Made by a program: the position numbers and the translations under genes. A stretch of 64,000 bases of DNA from Hormiphora californensis (lineage: Eukaryota; Ctenophora; Tentaculata; Cydippida; Pleurobrachiidae), in assembly GCA_020137815.1 (NCBI GenBank), contig CM035360.1, positions 1,060,577 to 1,124,576 of the forward strand, given 5' to 3'. The notes beneath the pieces are model-generated. The model was not told where the DNA came from. It saw only the letters and a list, made by a program, of their open reading frames with translations, and searched no databases. Shown piece after piece: positions 32,148-44,500 of the stretch (position 1 is the stretch's first letter; every line of letters starts with the position of its first letter).

Positions 32148-32904
32148 TTGGTTTTTCGCAGATTTTAAAGAAAAGACCATTTTCCCGTCCGTTAAAACTG
32201 TGATTCCAACTTCCAAAATTCTAACTTCCAACGGCCTGTGAGTTGATGTATGTTAGAGTTGGGGTTTGCCATAAAAGGAACTAAGGCCAAACAGCCTAAA
32301 AAACAACTGAGGAGATATATTTGGTTTTTAGTAAGAATTACAAAAAACTGTGATCACTTGCTTTTTAACTGTTTTTTTATTAATTCCCAATTACCATCGC
32401 CATCAGTTATCACCGTCGGACACTGAGATAACATGGATCGTGAGTTATTGAATGGTATAACTTATAATATCACTGATCGGCTATTGGCGTCATATTCAAC
32501 TCTTGTCTCATTTTATGGATCTATTTAGATCTTTTCCAGGAAAAGTTTTCCTGATCTTAGTTCTTACTTTACACCTGGACCTAATTCTTATTCAATTAGG
32601 TCTGGTTTGATTCACTGCACAGTGAGCACCGACATTAGATATATTAGTGATCAGAGAGATGATGAGAGGAGAAGCGGACCTAGTGAGAACAGAGTGAGAC
32701 CATTTTAGTACTTTGCGGTCATGAAAATTATTACACGCTCTCCTATCGCTGCAAATCACAATCTTACTAAAATTATATTAGGCTCAAAGTGGCGACGATT
32801 TGTAATGACCAGAAATAATAAATTGAGAATTATCCGTCTCCATGACTTTGCTGTTCCGGTTAGCTGCAACAGGGACAACGTGTGATTCTCTCACTCGCAT
32901 ACCT

Positions 32905-32908
32905 CCCC

Positions 32909-32994
<86 letters not shown>

Positions 32995-33000
32995 GTCCCT
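32905..33000. repeat. (CT)n microsatellite
   Basis: An almost pure CT tract of about 90 bases. Confidence 0.95.
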
Positions 33001-33734
33001 CGCCCTCTCTCTCCCTTCCTGCAGTCTAGCACCCCACCCACTTCCGGAGTGTTGCCCCAGGGTTCCCAATTAACACGTGCCTCTAAATTGCACCCTTCTC
33101 TCTATCAAGGACTATTACACCTACTAGCTCCCTTCTTAATAACCCCTCTTTCTACCCATCCCTTTCGTTAACCCCCTCTGTGTATTCTCCACACTCTACT
33201 CCGTGTTAAATCCTTGTTTTTTGCCTTAGATCTCAGTCGAACCTGGGTACTGCAAGCATCACTGGCCACTGCCCCTCCTATAATATCGTATTCAGTACAG
33301 CTCAGTACTCCCTCACTGAGCTACCTCTATATTTTGCCTTTTTTGTAGTCTATTATCCCTGTACTAGAAGAATCCCGTACTTCTCCCTAATTTACATTTG
33401 TATCATTGCATTTTATTCATCCCAGCGCTGCATCTTGATAAGTTATCCCCTTGCTGGGCTCAGCACTACCTGTGTTTACAAACAAAGACTCTTCGTTATA
33501 GTGGCTGACCTTTTTACTTGGGGACTCTTCAACACTATGCTTCTTTGCACTTTTATATCAGCCTTATTTTAGTAACTAAGATTTAGCTATGAATAATGAA
33601 ATGCAGTTGTTATGATTCTAAACAAAGTAGGACGTTGGGGATGTGATGGTTAGAGATGAGAAAGAGAGTGCACTGACTAGAGAAATAGACACCTTAAATT
33701 TATCTTTTTGTCTCTAACTAACAGAGAGAGAAGA

Positions 33735-33747
33735 GTGAGAAGAGAGG

Positions 33748-33810
<63 letters not shown>

Positions 33811-33832
33811 AATAGAGAGATAGAGAGAGAGT
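33735..33832. repeat. (GA)n microsatellite
   Basis: A GA tract with a few AAG and ATA interruptions. Confidence 0.9.
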
Positions 33833-34253
33833 GTTCAAGAATCATTGTGTCTCTTATTTGACAAGCATGCAATGCCACACCGAGTGTATTCACCGATTAA
33901 GCGATCAACTGCTGGTTATTCTCTAACTCTCTCGCTAGTCTCTAAAGCTCTCTCTGTCTCCCTCTCTCTCTCTCCTATATTTCGTTGCCCCTCTCGTTTG
34001 TTTTCTCTTTGCTGATTGGTCCCTATTTATCAGTCTATCATTAAAATTGCTCTCCATGGCTCCCTTTCTCTCACGAGAAGTCTAGTTTTCTTTGAGTTTG
34101 ATGTCTGATGTTTAGTAATAAACACGTCTTTTGCAAGCAAATTCCCAGGCCTAATTGCTCTTGCTTTGTTGTAACTTCTGTTTTCACTTTTTTTTATGGC
34201 CTTTCCTAATTTTCTTTCTTTTTTTAAACATGACTAAATAATAAACAGTTTCG

Positions 34254-34335
34254 TTGTTATGTTCTAACCCTCCCTTTACATTTGTAAAGGTGTGTTTCGG
34301 GTGTGGGGCGCCCGAAACACAGTCTAGCCAGGCAA
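34254..34335 (+). mobile_element. MITE, TGTTCTAACCCTCC family
   Basis: Begins TTGTTATGTTCTAACCCTCC, contains a short palindrome TTTACATTTGTAAA, then GGGCGCCCGAAACACAGTC and GCCAGGCAA. Same as 9569-9632 in reverse. Confidence 0.65.
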
Positions 34336-35478
34336 CAGTTTTGCTGTTCCAGACTCGAGGCAACAAAGCCTGAATCCACTGCAAGCAGTTCTCGACAACA
34401 CGTGAATTGCCACTCACAACAAGTTTTTATTGCAGTCCATTAGTCGAGTAAAGAATTTCTGGATTCTCTTAAATTCTACATGCTCTTTATCTCTCCAATA
34501 AAATTCCTTCTTTTTTCGTCTTGATCTTCCTGCTTTCTCTCTTTCTGTCTCTGTAATTTCTTTATCGATTTTTTGTCTCTCATTTACTTTTCTTTCATTT
34601 TCAGACTCAAGTTCTCAAAATCGTTCTAGTTTGATGGTTTGATAGTCCTATATTTTCTTTATATTCTATTCTTAGTCTTCAGCAGAAATTTCACCTATTC
34701 ATTCTGATGCACTGTTTAACTCATTATCCATAATATATTTAATCGTAACGATTTAACACAGCTATCTCTCTCTCTGTATATTGCTGCTTTATAAACACCC
34801 ATGCTATGATGGTGTCTCTGAGACACTGTCTCATAACCACGCAGACAGCTGTAATGGTCCAACCGGTGAGGGGCGAACCGCGGGAACCACCGTCACGGTG
34901 CCACTGAACCGGCCCTCAACTTGACGTAGGGCGCGCGGTCTCCGCTCTGGGCTAATTCGCGCGCGTCGTTGGTGATTTAACTGCATGTCTCGCCGTTGAA
35001 GCATGGTGATTCTCTCTGAGTCGAACCTGGGCCACTGGTCGAGCCCTGAGGTGTCGCCCTGCATGTCCTACTCCACCCTGTTTACTCATATCATGTTGAC
35101 ATTATTGACATTAATGTGTTGGCGTTTACCCAACATTCGTTTAGGAAGCCTATCCAATACGTAATGAAGAGGCCTGTCAACTGTTCTTTCTCTCGCCTTT
35201 TCAGTCGCTTCCCCTCTGTCTTTCCTCTCAATCTAGTGACTAGTTTCTAGACCATATATGGGTTGCATTTCTTTTAACTAACTGACATCATACCAAGTCA
35301 GTATGAATTATAAAACTCTGTTTACTGAATTGAGAAACCCAGGGTTGCGACCGGTTGTCTTAACTCTTGTTGATTGTTCAGACTGTCTCGAGTGAGGTGA
35401 AGAACGGGGAACAGCAGTTCTTGCTTCCTTACCGTTTGTAGTTACTAGTTTTTACCATCAAAATGATTTAAACAGTAG

Positions 35479-37948
35479 TAGGGGAGACTTGGCCATAACG
35501 GTATACCATCCTTTTTCCCCATATATCTCCATTTCTACTGGCTCTTCCCCCTTCATTTTTATTTGGTTGTATTTTTCATTGTTAGATTTATCATTTCCCT
35601 GAAATATATCTTCCTACCTACACCCAAAGATGAGCAACGGTACTATCCCATTTGGTATAAAATTTATGCAGTGGCTAAAAATTTTGGCGAAACGGGACAT
35701 ACATTTTTGGGTCAAACGGGATATCCCATTTAACCGAAGTTGCGTGTCCCATTTTGCCAAAACCACTTTAGTTTGGTAAGAACTTTAATTATATGCCAAG
35801 CACGGGGTTATTAATTGGAAGTAAGCATAGAAATATTGTTTAAACATAAATTATTTGTGTTATGCACAAATGACGTTTTGTTTCCCGGCCGAAAATGGAT
35901 GTATTATTGATGTCTATGCTTTAAAACTTGGTTTTTTGATGAATTTTGTGCTATCAAACATTTTTCGGCTGATGCAATGTAACTTGCCATGGTTTCCTAG
36001 GTGGTTGCTATGGTAACAAAACGATCCCAAGCAGTTGCTATGGTAATCAATAAAGATACTTAGATCTTAGGTCAAACGGGATAGCAAACTTTGGTAAAAT
36101 AGGATATCCCATTTTAGCAAATTTGGCCCAAATTTGGTAAAATGGGATATCCCATTTTGGACAAGGTGTAAATGTCCCATATAACCCAAACTGAACAACT
36201 TAAGGGTACGCTAACCAAAATTTTTTTTCGAGTGCAGGGAAATCTCTCACCGTAGGGTTGTAGGCCATACCAAGGAGACCTCAAATATGCAATTTTAGCC
36301 CTTAAGTCGAATTCATATTTTTGCTACAGCTGTTTAAAAAATGTCCTGTAAATACGTTTTTGGCATCTCAAAAAAATTTTTTTAAAGATAGGAGCATGAA
36401 AATTTGGGGATTTGAAAAGGACATGAAGGGGAATAACCACAAAAAAATTTTTTGCAATCCGAGCTGATTTCCGGTCCTGAGATGGATTTCTTTTTTTCCA
36501 CTTTAACGCCCTATTTGGCAAAGTTCCGAAAACATGTGAAAGCTGTAAATTGGTGAAAAGTTGCGTCTAACGATTATCTAAGTGGCCATAAATTTTGGGC
36601 GTGTCCTTATTTGAGATAAGCTGTACAGAGTTTTTTTTGTGAAAGCCGTCATTTCAGAAATAAATAAATAACCTGTATCTCAAAAACGGCTGATCGTAGA
36701 GACCTGAGACTATGCTTAAACGATTCAGAAGGTCCGATTTTGGGGGGGTCTTCTGAGAGACATTTTGCTCCTACTTCAACCGCTTTTGCTGTAATTGCGA
36801 AAAACAAAAACCCATCTTCGCCATCGTGGATTTTTTGTGATTTTGTTTTTGGTGATTATAGGGACCCATATGGACCAAATAGTGAATGAATTAGCTTGTT
36901 ACACATTTTTCCATAGTTTCGGTCCTTTCTTAGCCAAAATTCCCTAATTACAGGATATTGGAGTTTAGCTTTTGCCCTTTTCATAGAATTTGTTTTTCGC
37001 AGTTACAGCAAAAACGGTTGAAGTAGGAGCAAAATGTCTCTCAGAAGACCCCCCCAAAATCGGACCTTCTGAATCGTTTAAGCATAGTCTCAGGTCTCTA
37101 CGATCAGCCGTTTTTGAGATACAGGTTATTTATTTATTTCTGAAATGACGGCTTTCACAAAAAAAACTCTGTACAGCTTATCTCAAATAAGGACACGCCC
37201 AAAATTTATGGCCACTTAGATAATCGTTAGACGCAACTTTCCACCAATTTACAGCTTTCACATGTTTTCGGAACTTTGCCAAATAGGGCGTTAAAGTGGA
37301 AAAAAAGAAATCCATCTCAGGACCGGAAATCAGCTCGGATTGCAAAAAATTTTTTTGTGGTTATTCCCCTTCATGTCCTTTTCAAATCCCCAAATTTTCA
37401 TGCTCCTATCTTTAAAAAAATTTTTTTGAGATGCCAAAAACGTATTTACAGGACATTTTTTAAACAGCTGTAGCAAAAATATGAATTCGACTTAAGGGCT
37501 AAAATTGCATATTTGAGGTCTCCTTGGTATGGCCTACAACCCTACGGTGAGAGATTTCCCTGCACTCGAAAAAAAATTTTGGTTAGCGTACCCTTAACTA
37601 TATCAACTATTTAACAAACACTGTAATTTGAGAAAGGTTAAAAATATTTAAGGGTGCAAGAAAATTATACAGGCTAATATTTCCGCCCAAAAACTGGTAA
37701 CAATCTACCAAGAGAGCTGTGTAATCGAGCTTAACACAAGATCAAATTTTCGACTTAGATAATTCTGTGGGAAACCACTTACACACGACACCATCTAATT
37801 GTCAGAAAATGATAATAATCAATGGAAAATGATCCTTGAACAAAGAGGATCGTATTGTAGTGTTCAGTTTGTGTCTGAACCTTATTATCTTACGTACAGC
37901 CCAAGATCCCATTTGGGCACACGTCCCATATTGGCCAAGTCTCCCCTA
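35479..37948. mobile_element. TIR element (TAGGGGAGACTTGGCC) carrying a nested foldback element
   Basis: TAGGGGAGACTTGGCC at 35479 and its exact complement at 37933-37948 form terminal repeats, consistent with a TA target. Interior repeats of GGGATATCCCATTT and CAAAACGGGAC lie between. Foldback element B (36201-37596) is inserted inside. No transposase frame is left. Confidence 0.65.
36201..37596. mobile_element. Foldback element B, 1.4 kb palindrome
   Basis: Nearly perfect inverted repeat with ends TAAGGGTACGCTAACC and complement, centred near 36900. ACT lies on each side (36198-36200 and 37597-37599), a 3-bp target duplication. The two arms encode the same spurious 65-residue frame on opposite strands. 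No transposase. Confidence 0.85.
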
Positions 37949-38249
37949 TTTTAAGAGTCAGACAGACTCCACAAGACCTTTTACCAAATGCATTAGCTTT
38001 CTCTTGGCACTGTAGTTTCAATTTCTACTCCGTGGGTCCGTTAGAGGTAGTCAGCGGCACAAGTACACCCATAGCATGACACGTGTGAATATTCATTTTG
38101 TCACGTGACCTAGGTGACCGGCCAATGGAGAAACCGCAAACTAGCCACATGTCTTTCGAGCTGTTAACAGGTTTTTCTGGGCCTTGATTAGTAACCCCCC
38201 GGAAACATACTACCCAAACTGTTGTACATTCATGCTCTTTCTTTCTCTT

Positions 38250-38307
<58 letters not shown>

Positions 38308-38317
38308 TCTCTCTCCC

Positions 38318-38383
<66 letters not shown>

Positions 38384-38391
38384 CATCTCTC

Positions 38392-38455
<64 letters not shown>

Positions 38456-39953
38456 ATCTCACTCTCCTTGCCCGCGGGTGTCTCTAATATGTTCTGCCCA
38501 ACAGACCCATTATCTCCCTTTTTACACAACAACTTTCCTCCCATTCCTTCCAACCAATAACATTCTTCTTCTTCTTCTTCATGTGTTGTTCATGTGTTGC
38601 CGTCAGTAAAGTTTACTGACAGTAAACTCTACTACTTTTTTACTGTGCAGCTGTTAGTGTAATACTTGTTGGATGTGTTGACAGGTGTTAAGTCACCCTT
38701 CCATTCCTGCAAGTCTAGGGATAGATGTTGTTTGGCTAGGTCATTATTGTTTTATGACTTTCCAAGCCTGTCTTCATTAAGTGCCTGTCCCTATCCTTAT
38801 TTGGTCTTAAATCTTTTCTGATCTTTGCCTTATCTTATAACTTTTCTGTGTTTTCATTTTCTTGATCAAGTAAGTTTTATCTCTCTCTTCCTCTCTCTCT
38901 TCCTCTCTCTCTCTCTCGATCACATAACATTTCCTAATTGCTCTGCTAAACATGCAAGGAACAGAACAGAGCTTTATATTACTACTATTCGATTTATTGA
39001 ACGATGAGTTGTAAAGATGACTGAGGGAGAGAGAGAGAGAGATAGGAGAGGGAGAGAGAGAGAGAGCAAGATAGGGGAGAGAGAAAATGATAAAGACTCT
39101 AAGACAGACATGCTCAATAAAGCGATCCAGGGAGTTTATTATAGTAGAGTTGACTGTTCTTTCTCCCTCTCGGCCGCTGATGCACACGCAATATATATAA
39201 CAGAGTGGCGTGATAGTGATTGCATGTATGAATAGTTCCTACTAGACTCGACTTTCTCTTTCTCTATCTCTCTCCATCTCTCTCCATCTCTCCCTCTCTC
39301 TCTCTCCGACTGCCCTCCAGTCACTCTCACTCATTGCTTTGATTACCCCACTAACACACTGCCCACCACCATTTTGTGCATATAACGCTTACCCCCCCCC
39401 CCACTCCACTCCAGTACTCCACTCCATCCCTTTATAGACGTGTTTTTGAAAGCCCCCCCCCGGCCCAATTCCCATTGATGACATCTCTGAATTCTGAGTA
39501 ACATTGTTGAGCTTCAACGATATACATTTGTTTTTCACTACCTCTGTTTTCACTTTATTTTGTGATCCAATCTCCATTGTTAGTAAATAGTATCTTCTGT
39601 CTAGTGTCTGGTGGCACTCAGATTGAGTCCGCGGCGCCAGACAGGCTATCTTAGTCCTCTCCTTTTCTGGCGGCGCTAGACCCCAGTTTTATTCTCAAAA
39701 AGTGCACCCAGATCTGGTCGGAGCTCCGCCAGACAATCCCTTCTCGAACTATTGTCTCTCATAGTTTGGGCGGGAGTGTTTGGTGTCGTGTCATAGCACT
39801 GGCAAGTGCCCCGGGCCCAAAAGGGGGGTGTGGGGGCGCAGCCCCCACCTTAAACGGGGGTGTGGGGGCAGAGCCCCCACCTTAGAAATACCCTCTAACT
39901 CAAAAAATAAAAGAGAGAGCACACGGAACACTTCTACACACAAGCGCGTTAAC
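37949..39953. other. Non-coding region with CT/GA microsatellites
   Basis: No supported gene. Dominated by the CT tract at 38244-38462, weaker CT/GA patches near 38880-38920, 39027-39080 and 39250-39305, and C-runs near 39390 and 39455. At 39820-39890 a GGGGGTGTGGGGGC word occurs twice. Confidence 0.45.
38244..38462. repeat. (CT)n microsatellite, about 200 bp
   Basis: Near-pure CT with periodic CC and TT interruptions. Gives false Ser/Leu and Arg/Glu frames on the two strands. Confidence 0.95.
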
Positions 39954-40530
39954 TTGGTTACGAAGTCACCCCTATTATTGCATATAGGGGTGACAATACC
40001 GCCTACCTAAAAATGAAAATTTACGGGACCTTCTCATAAAAAGTTATCGAAAACTTGTCTAAAACCTATCTAAAACGTATGGTACTAGTTTGTATAGTAA
40101 CCAGGACCTGAATTCTACAGAAAGTAACGACCGGTAGCGATTACACCACATGTTTAACAACAGAGGTGTGTCGCATAACTCCTTATATGGGCATAAAATT
40201 CCAATCTTGTGGAATTTTTTCTGACTCGACTATAGCTTAGTTATCAATGAATCCACCTCTAATACCTTTGGAATGGCATTTTGCACATTTCTGAAGGTTT
40301 TTGTAGCCAAATTCCAGCATCTTCATAGTTTTCAAAAAACAAAAACAGTGTTAATGGCCAAAATATCGAAAAATTCCGGTATGTAATGGTAGCTCAGACA
40401 ATTTCCTCGGTATGTTCAAAAAATTAGAACTTTCTGTTTTGTAGTTTGGACACAGGAATTTTTTTCCCGCCGTACAAGCGATATTATTACCCCTCCGTGA
40501 GCTAGCGCAGAGGGGGAATTTCATTACCAA
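39954..40530. mobile_element. 577-bp MULE-like element with 9-bp target duplication
   Basis: Left end TTGGTTACGAAGTCACCCC, right end (complement) TTGGTAATGAAATTCCCCC. CGCGTTAAC occurs exactly on both sides (39945-39953 and 40531-40539). The interior has no long frame. Terminal repeats match the 72-bp element at 8741-8812. Confidence 0.8.
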
Positions 40531-41026
40531 CGCGTTAACCTGCCAGTGCTACTATATACCATTGCAAATTTCGGGGTTTTTGATGCTTTAAAAATGCATG
40601 TTCCAGATGAAGTAGAGGGATGAAATTTTGTACTCTAAGGGCCCTCATATAGGAGAAGAGGCATACAAAATTTCAGAATGATCGGATGTAAGGTAAAATT
40701 TTGCCAGAGGGGTCCCAAAATGCAAAAATGTAAGGGAGGGGACGGGAGGGGAGGGGAGGAGATTGAGTTTGCCCGCGAAGCGGGCAAGCCCCGTATGTGA
40801 GGGGATCGCCCTACGGGCGCGCGAACATGGGGGGCGCGACGTGCCCAAAGATTGAGTGTTCTCCTAAACCAGAAATAGTAGAGACTTGCCGTTTGGAACA
40901 TTGGTTCCTTGCATTATTTGGCGTGGTATAGGCTATGTGAAAACTTCGAAATCGCCATAGTTCATTAATTATTCATTAATTATTCATTAATTATTCATTT
41001 TAATAACTTAATTGCGTTATATCTCC
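40531..41026. other. Non-coding, G-rich patch and GC hairpins
   Basis: Holds GGGAGGGGACGGGAGGGGAG near 40735-40760 (possible G-quadruplex), hairpin GCCCGCGAAGCGGGC at about 40770 and CGCCCTACGGGCG at about 40808, then TTCATTAATTA repeated three times (about 40960-41000). No gene. Confidence 0.5.
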
Positions 41027-41572
41027 ACTTCGGCTCGTCCTAAAACGTTTTCATGGGTATATTCCGACTCAAAATAGTCGATTTATGGGGGGTCGTCCCC
41101 CGGACAAAAATTCGTATCTCGCACCGTTTAGCCGTTATTTGCATATTTATGCTCAAATTCATGATTTTATGCATAACCATTAAAATGTCCACTTCGGCTG
41201 ACCCTAGAACGTTTTCTTGGGTATATTCCGACTCAAAATAGTCGATTTATGGGGGGTCGTCCCCCGGACAAAAATTCGCATCTCGCACCGTTTAGCCGTT
41301 ATTTGCATATTTATGCTCAAATTTATGCATATTCTTTAAAATTTCCACTTTGGCTGACCCTAGAACGTTTTCTTGGGTGTATTCCGACTCAAAATAGTCG
41401 ATTTGTGGGGGGTCGTCCCCCAGACAAAAATTCGTATCTCGCACTGTTTAGCCGTTATTTGCATATTTATGCTCAAATTCATGATTTTATGCATACCCTT
41501 TAAAATTTCCACTTCGGCTGACCCTAAAACGTTTTCTTAGGTATATTCCGACTCAAAATAGTCGATTTATTA
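41027..41572. repeat. Tandem satellite, about 160-bp unit, 3.3 copies
   Basis: Units start at about 41027, 41190, 41346 and 41512 with CACTTCGGCT, then ACGTTTTCTTGGGTATATTC, ACTCAAAATAGTCGATTTAT, GGGGTCGTCCCCCGGAC and ACCGTTTAGCCGTTATTTGC. Copies differ by a few substitutions and indels. Confidence 0.85.
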
Positions 41573-41593
41573 CACCAAAAAAGAACAGAAATT

Positions 41594-44500
41594 TAGTCCA
41601 AAAACCAATTAAATAAATTAGTTTGGATGCCCGGGCCCATTTGGTGTCACGGGGGTAAAACCTTTAGGCTACTGTCATAAATGATGAATATCGAGAGAGA
41701 TAAAGAAAAACAAATTGTGATATAAAGAGTGAGATATATCGAGAAAGACGGAGAGATAGTAAGAGAAATATAAATAAAAGAGAGAAAAAAAAGAGAAAGA
41801 GGGAAATATGGAGGTGGAGAGTGGGAGAAAGAGGAAAAGAGGGAGAAAGAGATAGAGCACCCCGTGCCTGAACAAAGTTTAACCTCGGATGAAAAATGTA
41901 CACTAAGCGGACTTCACTAGGGTCTTCAGATAGGTATTTGGAGTGGAAAAATGTAAAAAAACACCCCAATTTTATGAAAAGTTTTTTCTCTACATGGATT
42001 TTAAAATGGGTCGTTTTGACTGTCAAAACGGCTTGAAAACCATGCTGTCTGCAGATTTATAGTCCTTTTCCGGTAAAAAGGTTGTACCTGACCGTTTTTT
42101 GCACGTAGAATCGATTGCCGGTGAAGAGAAATCTCTAAAACGACTGGAAAATGGTCAAAATTTGATTTTTTGACGTTTTTTGAGGGTTTTTCGCCCCTAA
42201 CCCCATCATGAAATCAAGATAGAAAATTTTCATTAGTGTCAAACGTTAAAATGGACATTTTTCTACCGGATCCCAAAGTTTCAGATAAATCCAATAACAG
42301 GGTAAAATTTGGCTAGTTATTGAAAGTGGCTAGATGAGAGAAAGTGAACTTGAACTTAATTTTTTCACAATTTTGGCCATTTTGACCAACTTCTGATTGA
42401 AATGGCCAATCAGGACCATGCTCACGCTAAAGAATAGTCCTTCGAAATCGTGCATGACGTATTGAAAAATAGATGGGAAAGCTAATTCCTTCACCAAAGT
42501 GTCCCAATAGGTCCCCTGAACCACCAAAAAAGAGTTTACCACTCTACTCCATGGGGGGAGGTGTCATAATTGGGCTTAATTGATCCTAACAGGGTATATC
42601 GGTAAAACAGCTTGGACACATGCTAGAAACCTAAAAGTGGTCTCAAAATGCTCGTGATAAGTCAAGGAGTTCATTCAATTTTTTCAATTTCCAGTTCCAT
42701 CCTAATTGGTAATTGGGCTTATTGGTCCCTAACAGGGCAATCGTGTAACGACTTAGCGACGTGATAGAACTTCGGATGGTTTAGCGGGGCAAAATGTTCA
42801 GTAAGTTATTGAGATTTTCTGAGTGTTTTCTAATGTACTCAAATGCCATGAAAGTAACGTAATTAGTCTTAATTGGTTGGCTCTAATTGTTTCAAAATCA
42901 TTTCCAAGCATATACAAGTGAGGGCTCAATCCTGGTAAAAACAGCTCTGTTATGACGTTCTAACATGTTTTTAAAAGGTGTTTAGATGAACAGTTGACTA
43001 TATAGCTACACGTAACTAGTTAATAAACTTATATTAAAACAACTCAACAGCCCTGCCAGATGCCCCTAAACCCTACTATAAACCCCCCCTCAGAGCAACT
43101 ATCTACCCCTCAAACCCCCATAGATGCCCATCGGAACCTTACAAAGAGGCCCTCAGACTTTACTATGTTCCCTCAGACCCTGAAAAAATGTCCCTCAGGC
43201 CATCGCTAGACACCTTTTGATCCCTCAGGGCATACTAGAGATAGCTCTTAGACCCCCTTAGTGCATCCTTAACCGTTTAGAGTACCTCAGGCCCTATATT
43301 AGATGGCAGATGCCTCAGACCGTACTAGATGCAGTATCTAGTACAAAGGGACATTTTGCAGTATCAACGAGCTGCGAGCATCCTAGTAGGTTCCGAGGGG
43401 ATCTAATGGGGTTTGAGGGTGGCTAGTATGCCTGAGGGGTATCTAGTAGGGTCTTAGGGGTATTTTGCAGTGTTTTGAAGGATATTAAATAGGTCTGAGG
43501 GGCATCTAGTAGGGTCTTGGGGGTATCTAGCTAGATCTCTACTAGATCTAGTAGGGCTGAGGGGTGTCTAGTAGGGTCTGGGGGGCATCTCAGGGCATCT
43601 AGATAGCCCTTAGACCCCCTTAATGCCCCTTAATCCTACAAGATGCTACTCAGACCCCGCTTGATATGCCCTAAGAGGCCCCTCCTAAATACCTCTCAAG
43701 CCTACTAGATCTACCCCCTCAGTTCTCCATTATATGTCATTTCAAGAACCTGATCAGACCTATAAAATACCACCTCAGGCCTCCATTATAATTATGCCCC
43801 TTCGACCCTAAAAGATAGCCCCTCAGACCTTTTTAGATCATCCGTCAAACACTGGAATGATGCCCCTAATACCCTACTAACACCCTCAGAACCCTACGTT
43901 GATCTAGTAGTAGATCTAGGCTTACATGCCCCATACACCCTACTAGATGCCCCTCAGACCCTACTAGCATCTAGTATAGTCTAGCTAGTATGCCCCAGAC
44001 CCTACTAGATGCCCCTCTGCCCTAACCTAGTATCTAGTAGTTAGATCTAGCTGATACCCTAACCCTACTAGACCCCCTCAGACCCTACTAGCAAATCAAA
44101 GTAGTAGATCTAGCTAGATGCCCCCAGACCCTACTAGATGGCCGCCACCCAGACCCTACTAGAACACCCCTCAGATCCCTACTTGATCTAGTAGATAGAT
44201 CTAGCTAGATACCCCCAGACCCTACTAGACACCCCGCAACCCTACACATCTAGTAGTAGATCTAGCTAGATGCACCCCAAACCCTACTATACAACCCTCT
44301 CAGACCCTCTTGATCTAGTAGTATCAGTAGATCTCGCTAGATAACCCCCCAGACCCTACGAACCCCCTCATACCCTACTAGATCTAGTAGTACGATCTGC
44401 TAGATCCACCCCAGACCCTACTAGAATCCCCTCAGAACCTACTAACTATGCTCGTTAGATACTGCAAAATGTCTCTTAGATACTGCTCTAGTACTGGTCT

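Larger units (their letters stand above)
32148..35478. other. Non-coding region with microsatellites
   Basis: No supported gene. Contains long CT and GA tracts (listed separately), a MITE at 34254-34335, and a GC-rich minus-strand frame at 34831-35064 (77 residues, Arg-rich) of unknown nature. Many CT-rich patches give spurious Ser/Leu frames. Confidence 0.4.

Noticed and set aside
32784-33171. Ser/Leu-rich and Arg/Glu-rich frames over CT/GA tracts (also 38025-38609, 47215-47711, 55269-55749)
   Set aside because: Dinucleotide repeats give open frames on all strands; no codon variation or domain.
34990-35060. tRNA or tRNA-derived SINE on the minus strand (GGTTCGACTC resembles a B box)
   Set aside because: No matching A box at the right distance and no cloverleaf could be folded.
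36324-37473. Two identical 65-residue frames on opposite strands
   Set aside because: They are the two arms of foldback element B, not genes; the same applies to 10295-10570/11420-11638 and to frames in the arms of elements C and D.
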